Part shown: one piece after another, positions 41,133 through 49,954 of the stretch
Layout: each line of letters opens with the position of its first letter
Position numbering within the stretch: the stretch's first letter is position 1
Assembly (NCBI RefSeq): GCF_036182465.1
Contig: NZ_CP108081.1
Coordinates: 4,216,001 to 4,280,000, forward strand
DNA: 64,000 nucleotides
DNA from: Streptomyces sp. NBC_00258
GTDB taxonomy: Bacteria; Actinomycetota; Actinomycetes; Streptomycetales; Streptomycetaceae
Direction: 5' to 3'
Notes under the pieces: generated by a model
What the model saw: only the letters and a program-made list of their open reading frames with translations
What the model was told of the DNA's origin: nothing
Databases searched by the model: none
Program-made: the position numbers and the translations under genes

Positions 41133-41242
41133 AGGCGCCCCTTCAGGGGCGCGGGGAACTGCGCGCCCAGTCACGAACGGCCCGCACAGGACACACTCCC
41201 GCGGTGAACCGATTGACGGGGTCTGAGGGCGCAGCCCCCAGG
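41133..41242. repeat. Dispersed palindromic repeat, two parts
   Basis: GCGCCCC-TTCA-GGGGCGC stem followed by GGGGAACTGCGCG and CAGTCACGAACGG, then, after 40 bases, GGGGTCTGAGGGCGCAGCCCC, which resembles the outer arms of the element at 20276-20485. Confidence 0.7.
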
Positions 41243-41251
41243 ACGAACGCC

Positions 41252-41290
41252 GAGGGGGCGCGCACCTGAAACTCAGGCGCACGCCCCCTC
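41252..41290 (-). terminator. Terminator behind gatB
   Basis: Stem GAGGGGGCG / CGCCCCCTC (41252-41260 with 41282-41290), with a second small hairpin inside it (CCTGA / TCAGG). It is 22 bases past the gatB stop. Confidence 0.7.
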
Positions 41291-41311
41291 CGCAAGGCAA
41301 AGACCGAGGGC

Positions 41312-42823
41312 TCAGCCCTCGACCCCCAGCTTCTCCAGGATGAGCTCCTTGACGCGGGCCGCGTCGGCCTGCCCACGCGTGGCCTTCATGACCGCTCCCA
41401 CAAGGGCGCCGACGGCGGCGACCTTGCCCCCGCGGATCTTGTCCGCGATGGCCGCGTTGCCGGCGATGGCCTCCTCGACGGCCGTCGTCAGGGCGCCCTC
41501 GTCAGAGACGACCTTCAGACCGCGCTTCTCGACGACCTCGTCCGGGGTGCCCTCGCCCTTGAGGACGCCCTCGATGACCTGGCGGGCCAGCTTGTCGTTG
41601 AGGGAGCCCTCGTTGACCAGGGCGGTCACCCGGGCGACCTGCTCGGGTGTGATGGCCAGCGCGTCCAGGGACACACCCGACTCGTTGGCCGTACGCGCCA
41701 GTTCACCCATCCACCACTTACGGGCGGAGGCCGCGTCGGCGCCCGCCGCGATGGTGGCGACGATGGAGTCGATGGCACCGGCGTTGAGGATCGACTGCAT
41801 GTCGTGGGCGGTGATGCCCCACTCCTCGCGCAGCCGGTTGCGCCGGGCCAGCGGCTGCTCGGGCAGACCCGCGCGCAGCTCCTCGACCCACTCGCGGGAC
41901 GGTGCGACCGGCACGAGGTCCGGCTCGGGGAAGTAGCGGTAGTCCTCCGCCTCCTCCTTCACCCGGCCCGAGGTCGTGGAGCCCGTGTCCTCGTGGAAGT
42001 GGCGGGTCTCCTGGATGATCGTTCCGCCGCCGTCGAGAACCGCGGCGTGCCGCTGGATCTCGAAGCGGGCGGCGCGCTCGACGGACCGCAGCGAGTTGAC
42101 GTTCTTGGTCTCGCTCCGGGTGCCGAACTTCTCGCGGCCGTGCGGGCGCAGCGACAGGTTCACGTCGCAGCGCATCTGGCCCTGCTCCATGCGGGCTTCC
42201 GAGACACCGAGCGCCTTGATGAGCTCGCGCAGCTCGGCGACGTACGCCTTGGCGACCTCGGGAGCGCGCTCGCCGGCGCCCTCGATCGGCTTGGTGACGA
42301 TCTCGATGAGGGGGATGCCGGCGCGGTTGTAGTCGAGCAGCGAGTGCGAGGCGCCGTGGATACGGCCGGTCGCGCCGCCGACGTGCAGCGACTTGCCGGT
42401 GTCCTCCTCCATGTGGGCGCGCTCGATCTCCACGCGGAAGACCTCGCCGTCCTCCAGCTGGACGTCCAGATAGCCGTTGAAGGCGATCGGCTCGTCGTAC
42501 TGGGAGGTCTGGAAGTTCTTCGGCATGTCCGGATAGAAGTAGTTCTTCCGGGCGAAGCGGCACCACTCGGCGATCTCGCAGTGCAGCGCGAGACCGATCT
42601 TGATCGCGGACTCGACACCGACCGCGTTGACGACCGGCAGCGCGCCGGGCATGCCGAGGCAGGTCGGGCAGGCCTGCGAGTTGGGCTCGGCGCCCAGCTC
42701 GGTGGAGCAGCCGCAGAACATCTTGGTCTTGGTGCCGAGTTCGACATGGACTTCGAGGCCCATGACGGGGTCGTACGACGCCAGCGCGTCCTCGTACGAC
42801 ACCAGGTCAGTCGTGACAGTCAC
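41312..42823 (-). CDS. gatB: Glu-tRNA(Gln)/Asp-tRNA(Asn) amidotransferase subunit B
   Basis: 503 residues. GatB cradle domain: VMGLEVHVELGTKTKMFCGC, the first zinc cysteines of the CxC...CPTCLGMPGALPVVN type, AIKIGLALHCEI, RKNYFYPDMPKNFQTSQYDEPI. C-terminal helical and YqeY-like tail domain (DKIRGGKVAAVGALVGAVMKATRGQADAARVKELILEKL) binds the tRNA elbow. It phosphorylates and then amidates mis-charged tRNA with ammonia from GatA. GTG 42823 has GAGGGAA about ten bases ahead. It is preceded by an 80-aa membrane protein gene rather than directly by gatA. Confidence 0.97.
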   Translation of the reverse strand: MTVTTDLVSYEDALASYDPVMGLEVHVELGTKTKMFCGCSTELGAEPNSQACPTCLGMPGALPVVNAVGVESAIKIGLALHCEIAEWCRFARKNYFYPDMPKNFQTSQYDEPIAFNGYLDVQLEDGEVFRVEIERAHMEEDTGKSLHVGGATGRIHGASHSLLDYNRAGIPLIEIVTKPIEGAGERAPEVAKAYVAELRELIKALGVSEARMEQGQMRCDVNLSLRPHGREKFGTRSETKNVNSLRSVERAARFEIQRHAAVLDGGGTIIQETRHFHEDTGSTTSGRVKEEAEDYRYFPEPDLVPVAPSREWVEELRAGLPEQPLARRNRLREEWGITAHDMQSILNAGAIDSIVATIAAGADAASARKWWMGELARTANESGVSLDALAITPEQVARVTALVNEGSLNDKLARQVIEGVLKGEGTPDEVVEKRGLKVVSDEGALTTAVEEAIAGNAAIADKIRGGKVAAVGALVGAVMKATRGQADAARVKELILEKLGVEG

Positions 42824-42839
42824 GGTGAAACATTCCCTC

Positions 42840-43082
42840 TCAGCCCAGCAGGACGTCGTCGTCACCGAGGCGCTTGAGCTCCCGGTAGATGATCGCAAGG
42901 CCGGTGACGATGGCGGCGGCGGAAACGGCGGCGTCGATGAGCCTCAGGGTGTCCCCGTCGCTGCGGGCCAGCTTGGCCTGCTTGGCGACGCTGATCGCGC
43001 CGAACGCCGTACTGCCGAGCGACAGGTACAGCCCCTTCTTCGACTTCTTGAAGTTCTTTGCCTTGTTGGCCGTAGCACTCAC
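42840..43082 (-). CDS. Small membrane protein between gatA and gatB, 80 aa
   Basis: Starts GTG at 43082, overlapping the gatA stop by 4 bases (GTGA). A basic N-terminus (ANKAKNFKKSKKG), a weak hydrophobic stretch (LYLSLGSTAFGAISVAK) and a strong helix (LIDAAVSAAAIVTGLAIIYREL), ending DDDVLLG. Codon bias is normal. It is presumed to be a membrane protein with one or two helices. A gene at this place is also present in S. coelicolor, as I recall (SCO5500). Role unknown. Confidence 0.75.
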   Translation of the reverse strand: MSATANKAKNFKKSKKGLYLSLGSTAFGAISVAKQAKLARSDGDTLRLIDAAVSAAAIVTGLAIIYRELKRLGDDDVLLG

Positions 43083-44584
43083 AACGACGGAGCCTCCTCG
43101 ATCAGCGGGTGCCCCCAGCGTTCCACGAACGCTGCCTCGACAGCGGCACCGACCTTGTAGAGGCGGTCGTCCTGCATCGCGGGGGCGATGATCTGCAGGC
43201 CCACGGGCAGGTTGTCCTCCGGCGCGAGACCGCAGGGCAGCGACATCGCGGCGTTGCCCGCGAGGTTCGTCGGGATGGTGCACAGGTCCGCGAGGTACAT
43301 CGCCATCGGGTCGTCGGCGCGCTCGCCGATCGGGAAGGCGGTGGTCGGCGTCGTGGGCGACACGATCACGTCCACCTGCTCGAACGCCTTCTCGAAGTCG
43401 CGCGTGATGAGTGTACGGACCTTCTGGGCGCTGCCGTAGTACGCGTCGTAGTAGCCGGAGCTGAGCGCGTACGTGCCGAGCATGATGCGGCGCTTGACCT
43501 CGTCGCCGAAGCCCGCCTCACGGGTGAGGGCGGTGACCTCCTCGGCGGAGTGCGTGCCGTCGTCGCCGGTGCGCAGGCCGTAGCGCAGGCCGTCGAAGCG
43601 GGCGAGGTTGCTCGAACACTCGGACGGGGCGATCAGGTAGTACGCCGAAAGGGCGAGGTCGAAGGACGGGCAGTCCAGCTCGACGATCTCGGCGCCCAGC
43701 TCCTTGAGGAGCGAGACGGACTCGTCGAAGCGCTGCACGACACCGGCCTGGTAGCCCTCGCCGCGGAACTGCTTGACGACACCGACGCGCATGCCTTCGA
43801 CGCTGCCGTTGCGGGCGGCCTCGACGACGGCCGGGACGGGCGCGTCGATGGAGGTGGAGTCGAGAGGGTCGTGCCCGGCGATGACCTCGTGCAGGAGCGC
43901 GGCGTCGAGGACCGTACGGGCGCAGGGCCCGCCCTGGTCGAGGGAGGACGAGAACGCGACCATGCCGTACCGCGAGACGGCGCCGTACGTCGGCTTCACG
44001 CCGACCGTGCCGGTGACGGAGGCGGGCTGGCGGATGGAGCCGCCGGTGTCCGTGCCGATGGCGAGGGGCGCCTGGTAGGAGGCGAGCGCGGCGGACGAAC
44101 CGCCGCCGGAGCCGCCGGGGATCCTCGTCAGGTCCCAGGGGTTGCCGGTGGGCCCGTACGCGCTGTTCTCGGTGCTGGACCCCATGGCGAACTCGTCCAT
44201 GTTGGTCTTGCCGAGAATGACGACGTCGGCGGCCTTGAGCCGCTTGGTGAGCGTGGCGTCGTACGGCGGGATCCAGCCTTCGAGGATCTTCGAGCCGACG
44301 GTGGTCGGGATGCCCTCGGTGGTGAAGATGTCCTTGAGCGCGAGCGGGACGCCGGCGAGCGGGCCGAGCTTCTCGCCCTTCGCCCGCTTCTCGTCGACGG
44401 CACGGGCCTGGGCGAGCGCTCCGTCCCGGTCGACGTGCAGGAAGGCGTGCACCTTCTCGTCGACGGCCTCGATGCGCTCGAGGTGCGCCTCGGTGACCTC
44501 GACGGCGGTGAGTTCGCCGGCGGCGATGCTGGAGGCGATCTCCGCGGCGGTGAGCTTGATGATGTTGACGTTGCTGTCCGTCAT
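43079..44584 (-). CDS. gatA: Glu-tRNA(Gln)/Asp-tRNA(Asn) amidotransferase subunit A
   Basis: 501 residues of the amidase-signature family. The Ser-Ser-Lys triad is visible: Lys in VPLALKDIFTTEG, the cis-Ser in GSGGGSSAALAS and the Ser nucleophile in DTGGSIRQPAS. It hydrolyses glutamine to supply ammonia to GatB. ATG 44584 lies 5 bases behind gatC, so the two are coupled. The downstream end overlaps the 80-aa gene by GTGA. Confidence 0.97.
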   Translation of the reverse strand: MTDSNVNIIKLTAAEIASSIAAGELTAVEVTEAHLERIEAVDEKVHAFLHVDRDGALAQARAVDEKRAKGEKLGPLAGVPLALKDIFTTEGIPTTVGSKILEGWIPPYDATLTKRLKAADVVILGKTNMDEFAMGSSTENSAYGPTGNPWDLTRIPGGSGGGSSAALASYQAPLAIGTDTGGSIRQPASVTGTVGVKPTYGAVSRYGMVAFSSSLDQGGPCARTVLDAALLHEVIAGHDPLDSTSIDAPVPAVVEAARNGSVEGMRVGVVKQFRGEGYQAGVVQRFDESVSLLKELGAEIVELDCPSFDLALSAYYLIAPSECSSNLARFDGLRYGLRTGDDGTHSAEEVTALTREAGFGDEVKRRIMLGTYALSSGYYDAYYGSAQKVRTLITRDFEKAFEQVDVIVSPTTPTTAFPIGERADDPMAMYLADLCTIPTNLAGNAAMSLPCGLAPEDNLPVGLQIIAPAMQDDRLYKVGAAVEAAFVERWGHPLIEEAPSL

Positions 44585-44589
44585 GGTGA

Positions 44590-44886
44590 TTAGTCCTCCC
44601 CCAGGATCTGCGGCACCTTGAAACGCTGCTGCTCCTGGGCCGGGGCGCCGGAGAGCGCCTGCTCGGGGGTGAGCGACGGACGGACCTCGTCCGCGCGCAT
44701 GACGTTCGTCAGCGGCAGCGGGTGGGAGGTCGGCGGTACGTCTTGGTCGGCGACCTCGCTGACGCGGGCGACCGCGCCGATGATGTCGTCGAGCTGGCCG
44801 GCGAAGTGGTCGAGCTCTTCGCCCTTCAGCTCCAGACGCGCCAGCCGGGCGAGGTGGGCGACCTCCTCGCGCGTGATGCCAGGCAT
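44590..44886 (-). CDS. gatC: Glu-tRNA(Gln)/Asp-tRNA(Asn) amidotransferase subunit C
   Basis: 98 residues. ITREEVAHLARLARLELKGEELDHFAGQLDDIIGAVARVSE is the family signature, and VPPTSHPLPLTNVMRADEVRPSLTPEQALSGAP is the belt that wraps GatA. First gene of gatC-gatA-orf-gatB. The ATG has a ribosome site (TGAGGATCG) upstream. Confidence 0.96.
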   Translation of the reverse strand: MPGITREEVAHLARLARLELKGEELDHFAGQLDDIIGAVARVSEVADQDVPPTSHPLPLTNVMRADEVRPSLTPEQALSGAPAQEQQRFKVPQILGED

Positions 44887-45167
44887 GCAGCGATCCTCAG
44901 GGGTGAGTGAGTGTGGTTTGGCCCAATCCTATGGGTCGCACGGGGATCCCCGTACATCGGTTTCCCGGGCACGGGTCGTTGGGGGACGCATGCGGGCGGT
45001 ATGGGCCGTACGGGTCTCACGCGCCGCAGGACGGCCTGGACCGCCGCAGGACGGCCGGACGGCCGCCGACGGCGAGGACGCCCCACGGGAAACCTTCACC
45101 GTCTCAGGTACCAGTAACGGGCGGTGCGGGCGGGAAAGCGACAACCCACCGACCCGCACCCGAAGAA

Positions 45168-47471
45168 CTACTCCTCAGCCGCCGCAGGCAACGCCGCGGG
45201 CAACGCAGCCTTGGGCCGCTGCCACCCCCGCGACCCCCGGGCGAGCAGCCACGCGGTGGCCTCCTCCGGAGGCATCGCCGCGGCGACGAGCCACCCCTGG
45301 ACCGCGTCGCACCCGAGATCCCGGAGCCGCTCCCACGTCTCGTCGTCCTCGACCCCCTCGGCGACGACCACCAGCCCGAGCGAATGGGCGAGATCGATGG
45401 TGCACCGGACGATCTCGGCGTCCTCGGTGTCCACGGCGAGCCGGGCCACGAAGGACCGGTCGATCTTCAGCTCGCTCACGGGCAGCCGCCGCAGATGCAC
45501 CAGCGACGAGTACCCGGTCCCGAAGTCGTCGAGCGACATCTTCACGCCGTGCCCGGTCAGCCCCGCCAGGGTGTCCGCGGCGCGCTGCGGGTCTTCGAGC
45601 AGCACGTGTTCCGTTATCTCCAGCTGAAGCGACCCCGCGGGAACCCCGTGCCGGGCGAGCCGCGCGGCGACCGAACCGGCGAACCCGGGCGTGTGCACGT
45701 CCCGCGGCGACACGTTGACGGCGACCGGCACCCGCAGCCCCCGGGCCCGCCAGCTCGCCACCTGGGCGAGCGCCGTCTCCAGCACGTACTCCGTCAGATG
45801 CGGCATCAGCCCGGACGACTCGGCGATGGCTATGAACTCGTCCGGCGGCACCTTCCCGCGCTCGGGATGCACCCACCGTACGAGCGCCTCGAGACCCGCC
45901 ACCTGTCCGTCGAAGCGGACCTTCGGCTGGTAGTGCAGCTCGACGTCTCCCGCGTCGAGCGCCCGCCGCAGGTCCCCCAGCAGTCCGAGCCGGTCGGGGG
46001 TGTTGGAGTCCCGCTTGGACTCGTACACCTCCACGCCCGTGCGGTCGCGCTTCGCCTGGTACATCGCGACGTCCGCCCGCCGCAGCAGCCCCTCCGCGTC
46101 CAGCGCGTGATCGGGGAAGACCGCGAGCCCGGCGCTGGCCTCCAGGACGAGCGTCAGCCCGTCGAGGTCGAGCGGTGACCCGAGCGCGGCCACGAGATTG
46201 CGGGCGACCCGCGACGCGGACGTCGTCGAGTCGACGATGGGCAGTAACACGGCGAACTCGTCCCCGCCGAGCCGCGCGGCCTCCGCCCCGCGCGGCAGCG
46301 CCACCCGCAGCCGGTCCGCTATCTGCAGCAGCAGCCGGTCTCCGGCGAGGTGACCGAGCGTGTCATTCACGGCCCTGAAGCGATCGAGATCGATCAGCAT
46401 CAGAGCGGAACGGGCCCCGATTCGTTCGGCGTCGTCCAGCGCCCGCCAGGTCCGTTCGAGCAGCCACTGCCGGTTGGGCAGTCCGGTGAGGGGGTCACGC
46501 AGTTGCTCCTCGGCCCGCGCCCGCGCTATCCAGAGCGTGGAGTCGAGAGCGATGAGGGGAACCGAGAAGAGCGGCAGCAGCACAGGGAGCGCGATCGCGA
46601 CGACGCAGATCAGCGGGGCGATGCCGAGCAGCGCGACGGCGACCAACCCCTGTCTGACCAGGGCCGTACGGGCCACGGTCGGCAGTCCGGCCGTACGCGG
46701 CGCGTGGAGGTACCAGAGCAGCGCGCGGGAGACCACGAGATACGCCCCGGCCACCAACACCACCGAAGGTGCCGTGTAAACAGTCCAAGTCTCCGGTTTC
46801 CAGGGCGTCTCGACGGACGGCACCCGGCCGAACACCGCGAGCACCAGCGCCCCGGCACCGATGCCGAGGATGTCCACCGCGCCGTGCAGCACGCCCTGCC
46901 GCCAGCGATGACGACGGGCTATGCCGACGAGGACGACGACGGTGAGGCTGACCATCCCGGCGGGCACCCAGCCGTACAGCAGCAGCACGGCGAGGGTGAG
47001 CGCCGCGCCGGAGCCCGTGCCGCCCCACCAGCGGGAACGGCCGAGCGCGACCAGGTGGCCGACGATGATGCCGACCAGGACCGCGAGCGCCCAGCCGGTG
47101 GAACCGGACGGAAAGAGCGCGTGGTTCCCGGTGAACGCCCGGTAGAAGCCGGCGCCCAGGACGAACGCGGCCGACGTGATGACCGCCGTGGGCAGCGCGG
47201 GCCAGGACATCTGCTTCTCGGACTCGTGGCCCGGCATGTGGGACGGGGATCCGGGGACGGAGGTGAGGCGGCCCGGGCCGTGCCCGGCCGCCGCGCTGTA
47301 CTGTCCGGCGGCGCGCACCTGGCCGCCCGGTCGCCCTGTCGGCCGTGCGACCCTGAGGCCCGCTCCGAACTCCCGGCTTCGCTCCAGCAAGGGGTGCCCC
47401 CATCGCCGCACGCCGGTCACCCAGCGCGGGCGCAGCCGTGAGTCCGGGGCGGCGCTCTCGGTCGGTTCCAT
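45168..47471 (-). CDS. rmdB: Membrane GGDEF-EAL c-di-GMP enzyme, RmdB-like
   Basis: 767 residues. About 80 N-terminal polar residues are followed by 6-8 helices (to about 330), then GGDEF (about 335-500, RLGGDEFAVL intact) and EAL (about 510-755) with EALVRW, the Asn of VAVNVSPRD, ITEHVLLED, DDFGTGYSSL and LKIDRSFVARL all intact. Both catalytic sites look competent, and in the S. coelicolor protein at this place (SCO5495, RmdB) phosphodiesterase activity and effects on development are known, as I recall. It lies between gatC and ligA, as in that species. Start ATG 47471 with GAGGGACGGGA ahead. An earlier ORF start (47699) is not coding-like. Confidence 0.9.
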   Translation of the reverse strand: MEPTESAAPDSRLRPRWVTGVRRWGHPLLERSREFGAGLRVARPTGRPGGQVRAAGQYSAAAGHGPGRLTSVPGSPSHMPGHESEKQMSWPALPTAVITSAAFVLGAGFYRAFTGNHALFPSGSTGWALAVLVGIIVGHLVALGRSRWWGGTGSGAALTLAVLLLYGWVPAGMVSLTVVVLVGIARRHRWRQGVLHGAVDILGIGAGALVLAVFGRVPSVETPWKPETWTVYTAPSVVLVAGAYLVVSRALLWYLHAPRTAGLPTVARTALVRQGLVAVALLGIAPLICVVAIALPVLLPLFSVPLIALDSTLWIARARAEEQLRDPLTGLPNRQWLLERTWRALDDAERIGARSALMLIDLDRFRAVNDTLGHLAGDRLLLQIADRLRVALPRGAEAARLGGDEFAVLLPIVDSTTSASRVARNLVAALGSPLDLDGLTLVLEASAGLAVFPDHALDAEGLLRRADVAMYQAKRDRTGVEVYESKRDSNTPDRLGLLGDLRRALDAGDVELHYQPKVRFDGQVAGLEALVRWVHPERGKVPPDEFIAIAESSGLMPHLTEYVLETALAQVASWRARGLRVPVAVNVSPRDVHTPGFAGSVAARLARHGVPAGSLQLEITEHVLLEDPQRAADTLAGLTGHGVKMSLDDFGTGYSSLVHLRRLPVSELKIDRSFVARLAVDTEDAEIVRCTIDLAHSLGLVVVAEGVEDDETWERLRDLGCDAVQGWLVAAAMPPEEATAWLLARGSRGWQRPKAALPAALPAAAEE

Positions 47472-47731
47472 TCCCGTCCCTCTCACAGCCGGCGGTGCCC
47501 ACGCCACGCGGCCCGATGCCCGACTAACCCTCAACGGCACCGCGTCTGATAACCCTTCCCCAGAGCTCCTGAAGAGCAGGGGATGCCCCAACCGCAGCTG
47601 GGCACGGCAGGCGCACACCTCAACAGTAGGCCGCAGAAGGCTTCCACGGGCAGCGGTCGTCGACGGTTGCCCGAATGCGACCCGGCCACCCGTATGCATC
47701 TGGTATGCGCCGAACGGGTGGTCTTCAACCG

Positions 47732-49939
47732 CTACTCCTCGATCGGAAGCGCGACTTCGGCCGCTGCCTCCGGTCCTTGTTCGAGCAGGACGGCGAAGCC
47801 CTCCTCGTTCAGAACCGGCACTTTGAGCTGCATTGCCTTGTCGTACTTCGATCCAGGATTGTCACCCACGACAACAAAAGCTGTCTTCTTCGAAACTGAA
47901 CCGGTCACTTTTGCTCCCCGGCTCTGGAGTGCCTCTTTCGCTCCGTCGCGGGTGTGATGTTCCAGGGTGCCGGTGACGACGACCGTGAGCCCTTCGAGCG
48001 GGCGGGGTCCCTCGTCCTCGCCGGAGCCCTCCTCCTCCATGCGGACGCCCGCGGCCTTCCACTTGCGGAGGATCTCCTGGTGCCAGTCCACCATGAACCA
48101 TTGCTTCAGGGAGGCGGCGATGGTGGGCCCGACGCCCTCCACGGCGGCCAGCTCCTCCTCCGTGGCCTGCTGGATGCGCTCGATCGAGCGGAACTCGCGG
48201 GCCAGGGCCTCGGCCGCGACCGGTCCCACGTGCCGGATGGACAGGCCGGTGATGATCCGGGCCAGCGGACGCTCTTTGGCGGCCGCGATGAAGTCCAGCA
48301 TCGCGAGCGCGTTCTTCTTCGGAGCGCCCTCCTGGTTGGCGAAGACCGTGGCGATCTTCTCCTCGCCGGTCTTCGGGTCCCGCTTGGGCAGTCCGCTGTC
48401 CTGGTCGAGGACGTACGCCTTGATGGGCAGCAACTGCTCGATGGTGAGGTCGAAGAGGTCGCCCTCGTCCCTCAGGGGCGGCTCGGCCGGCTCCAGGGGC
48501 TTGGTGAGCGCGGCAGCGGCGACGTAACCGAAGTTCTCGATGTCCAGGGACTTGCGGCCGCCGAGGTAGAAGAGGCGCTCGCGCAACTGGGCGGGGCAGG
48601 TCTGGCCGTTCGGGCAGCGGAGGTCGATGTCGCCCTCCTTGGCGGGCGCCAGCGGTGTGCCGCACTCGGGGCACTCGGCGGGCATCACGAACTCCCGCTC
48701 GCTGCCGTCCCGCAGGTCGACGACCGGGCCGAGGATCTCCGGGATGACGTCACCGGCCTTGCGGAGCACCACGGTGTCGCCGATGAGGACGCCCTTGGCC
48801 TTCACCACGTCCTGGTTGTGCAGCGTGGCGAACTCGACCTCGGAGCCGGCCACCGTGACGGGCTCCACCTGCGCGTACGGAGTGACGCGGCCCGTGCGGC
48901 CCACGCCCACGCGGATGTTGACCAGCTTGGTGTTGACCTCCTCCGGCGCGTACTTCCAGGCGATCGCCCAGCGCGGCGCGCGGGAGGTCGAGCCGAGGCG
49001 GCCCTGGAGGGGGATCTCGTCGAGCTTGACGACCACGCCGTCGATCTCGTGCTCCACGGAGTGGCGGTTCTCTCCGTAGTAGGCGATGAACTCCCTCACG
49101 CCGTCGAGGTCGTCGACCACCTTGCCGTAGCGGGTCGTCGGCAGGCCCCATGCGTGCAGCAGTTCATACGCCTGTGAGAGGCGGCTCATGCCGTCGAAGC
49201 CCTCAAGGGCGCCGATGCCGTGGACGACCATGTGCAGCGGCCTGGTCGCCGTGATGCGGGGGTCCTTCTGGCGGAGTGAACCCGCCGCCGCGTTGCGCGG
49301 GTTGGCGAAGGGCTTGTCACCCGCCTCCACCAGACGGGCGTTGAGCTCCTCGAACTTCTCCATCGGGAAGTAGACCTCGCCGCGGATCTCCACGAGGTCC
49401 GGGATGCGGTCGCCGTGGAGGCGGTCGGGGATCTCCGTGATCGTACGGACGTTGGGCGTGATGTCCTCGCCGGTGCGGCCGTCGCCGCGGGTCGCCGCGC
49501 GGGTGAGACGGCCGTGCTCGTACGTGAGGTTGACCGCGAGGCCGTCGACCTTCAGCTCGCACAGGAAGTGGTGGTCGGAGGTGCCGACCTCCTTGGCGAC
49601 GCGGTCCGCCCAGCCGGCCAGCTCCTCGTCGTCGAAGGCGTTGTCGAGGGAGAGCATGCGCGAGCGGTGCTGGACGGCCGTGAACTCCGTCTCGTACGCC
49701 CCCGCGACCTTCTGGGTCGGGGAGTCGGGGGTGCGCAGCTCGGGATACTCGTCCTCCAACCCCTCAAGGGCGCGCAGGAGTCTGTCGAAGTCGGCGTCGC
49801 TGACGACCGGCGCGTCCTTCACGTAGTACCGGAAGCGGTGCTCCTCGATCTGCTCAGCGAGCTGCGCGTGCTTCTCCCGAGCCTCGGCGGGCACGGGCCC
49901 CGCAGCCGAGGCCATCTGTGCGTCCTTGTCGCCGGCCAC
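47732..49939 (-). CDS. ligA: NAD-dependent DNA ligase
   Basis: 735 residues. Domain Ia and adenylation domain with the lysine of CELKVDGLAVNL (KxDG), then an OB-fold (GRVTPYAQVEPV, DVIPEILGPVVD), the four-cysteine zinc finger (CPECGT ... CPNGQTCPAQL), a helix-hairpin-helix region (RHVGPVAAEALAREF, EGVGPTIAASLKQWF) and a C-terminal BRCT domain (LEGLTVVVTGTLEHHTRDGAKEAL). Joins nicks using NAD; essential in replication. ATG start. Confidence 0.97.
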   Translation of the reverse strand: MAGDKDAQMASAAGPVPAEAREKHAQLAEQIEEHRFRYYVKDAPVVSDADFDRLLRALEGLEDEYPELRTPDSPTQKVAGAYETEFTAVQHRSRMLSLDNAFDDEELAGWADRVAKEVGTSDHHFLCELKVDGLAVNLTYEHGRLTRAATRGDGRTGEDITPNVRTITEIPDRLHGDRIPDLVEIRGEVYFPMEKFEELNARLVEAGDKPFANPRNAAAGSLRQKDPRITATRPLHMVVHGIGALEGFDGMSRLSQAYELLHAWGLPTTRYGKVVDDLDGVREFIAYYGENRHSVEHEIDGVVVKLDEIPLQGRLGSTSRAPRWAIAWKYAPEEVNTKLVNIRVGVGRTGRVTPYAQVEPVTVAGSEVEFATLHNQDVVKAKGVLIGDTVVLRKAGDVIPEILGPVVDLRDGSEREFVMPAECPECGTPLAPAKEGDIDLRCPNGQTCPAQLRERLFYLGGRKSLDIENFGYVAAAALTKPLEPAEPPLRDEGDLFDLTIEQLLPIKAYVLDQDSGLPKRDPKTGEEKIATVFANQEGAPKKNALAMLDFIAAAKERPLARIITGLSIRHVGPVAAEALAREFRSIERIQQATEEELAAVEGVGPTIAASLKQWFMVDWHQEILRKWKAAGVRMEEEGSGEDEGPRPLEGLTVVVTGTLEHHTRDGAKEALQSRGAKVTGSVSKKTAFVVVGDNPGSKYDKAMQLKVPVLNEEGFAVLLEQGPEAAAEVALPIEE

Positions 49940-49954
49940 CGTGTCGTCCTCCCG

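Larger units (their letters stand above)
40822..41311. other. 490-bp gap between MMPL gene and gatB
   Basis: The part near 40840-40960 is AT-richer and probably the MMPL promoter. A hairpin of about 18 bp lies at 41014-41052, then a dispersed repeat (41133-41242), then the gatB terminator (41252-41290). No gene recognised. Confidence 0.65.
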
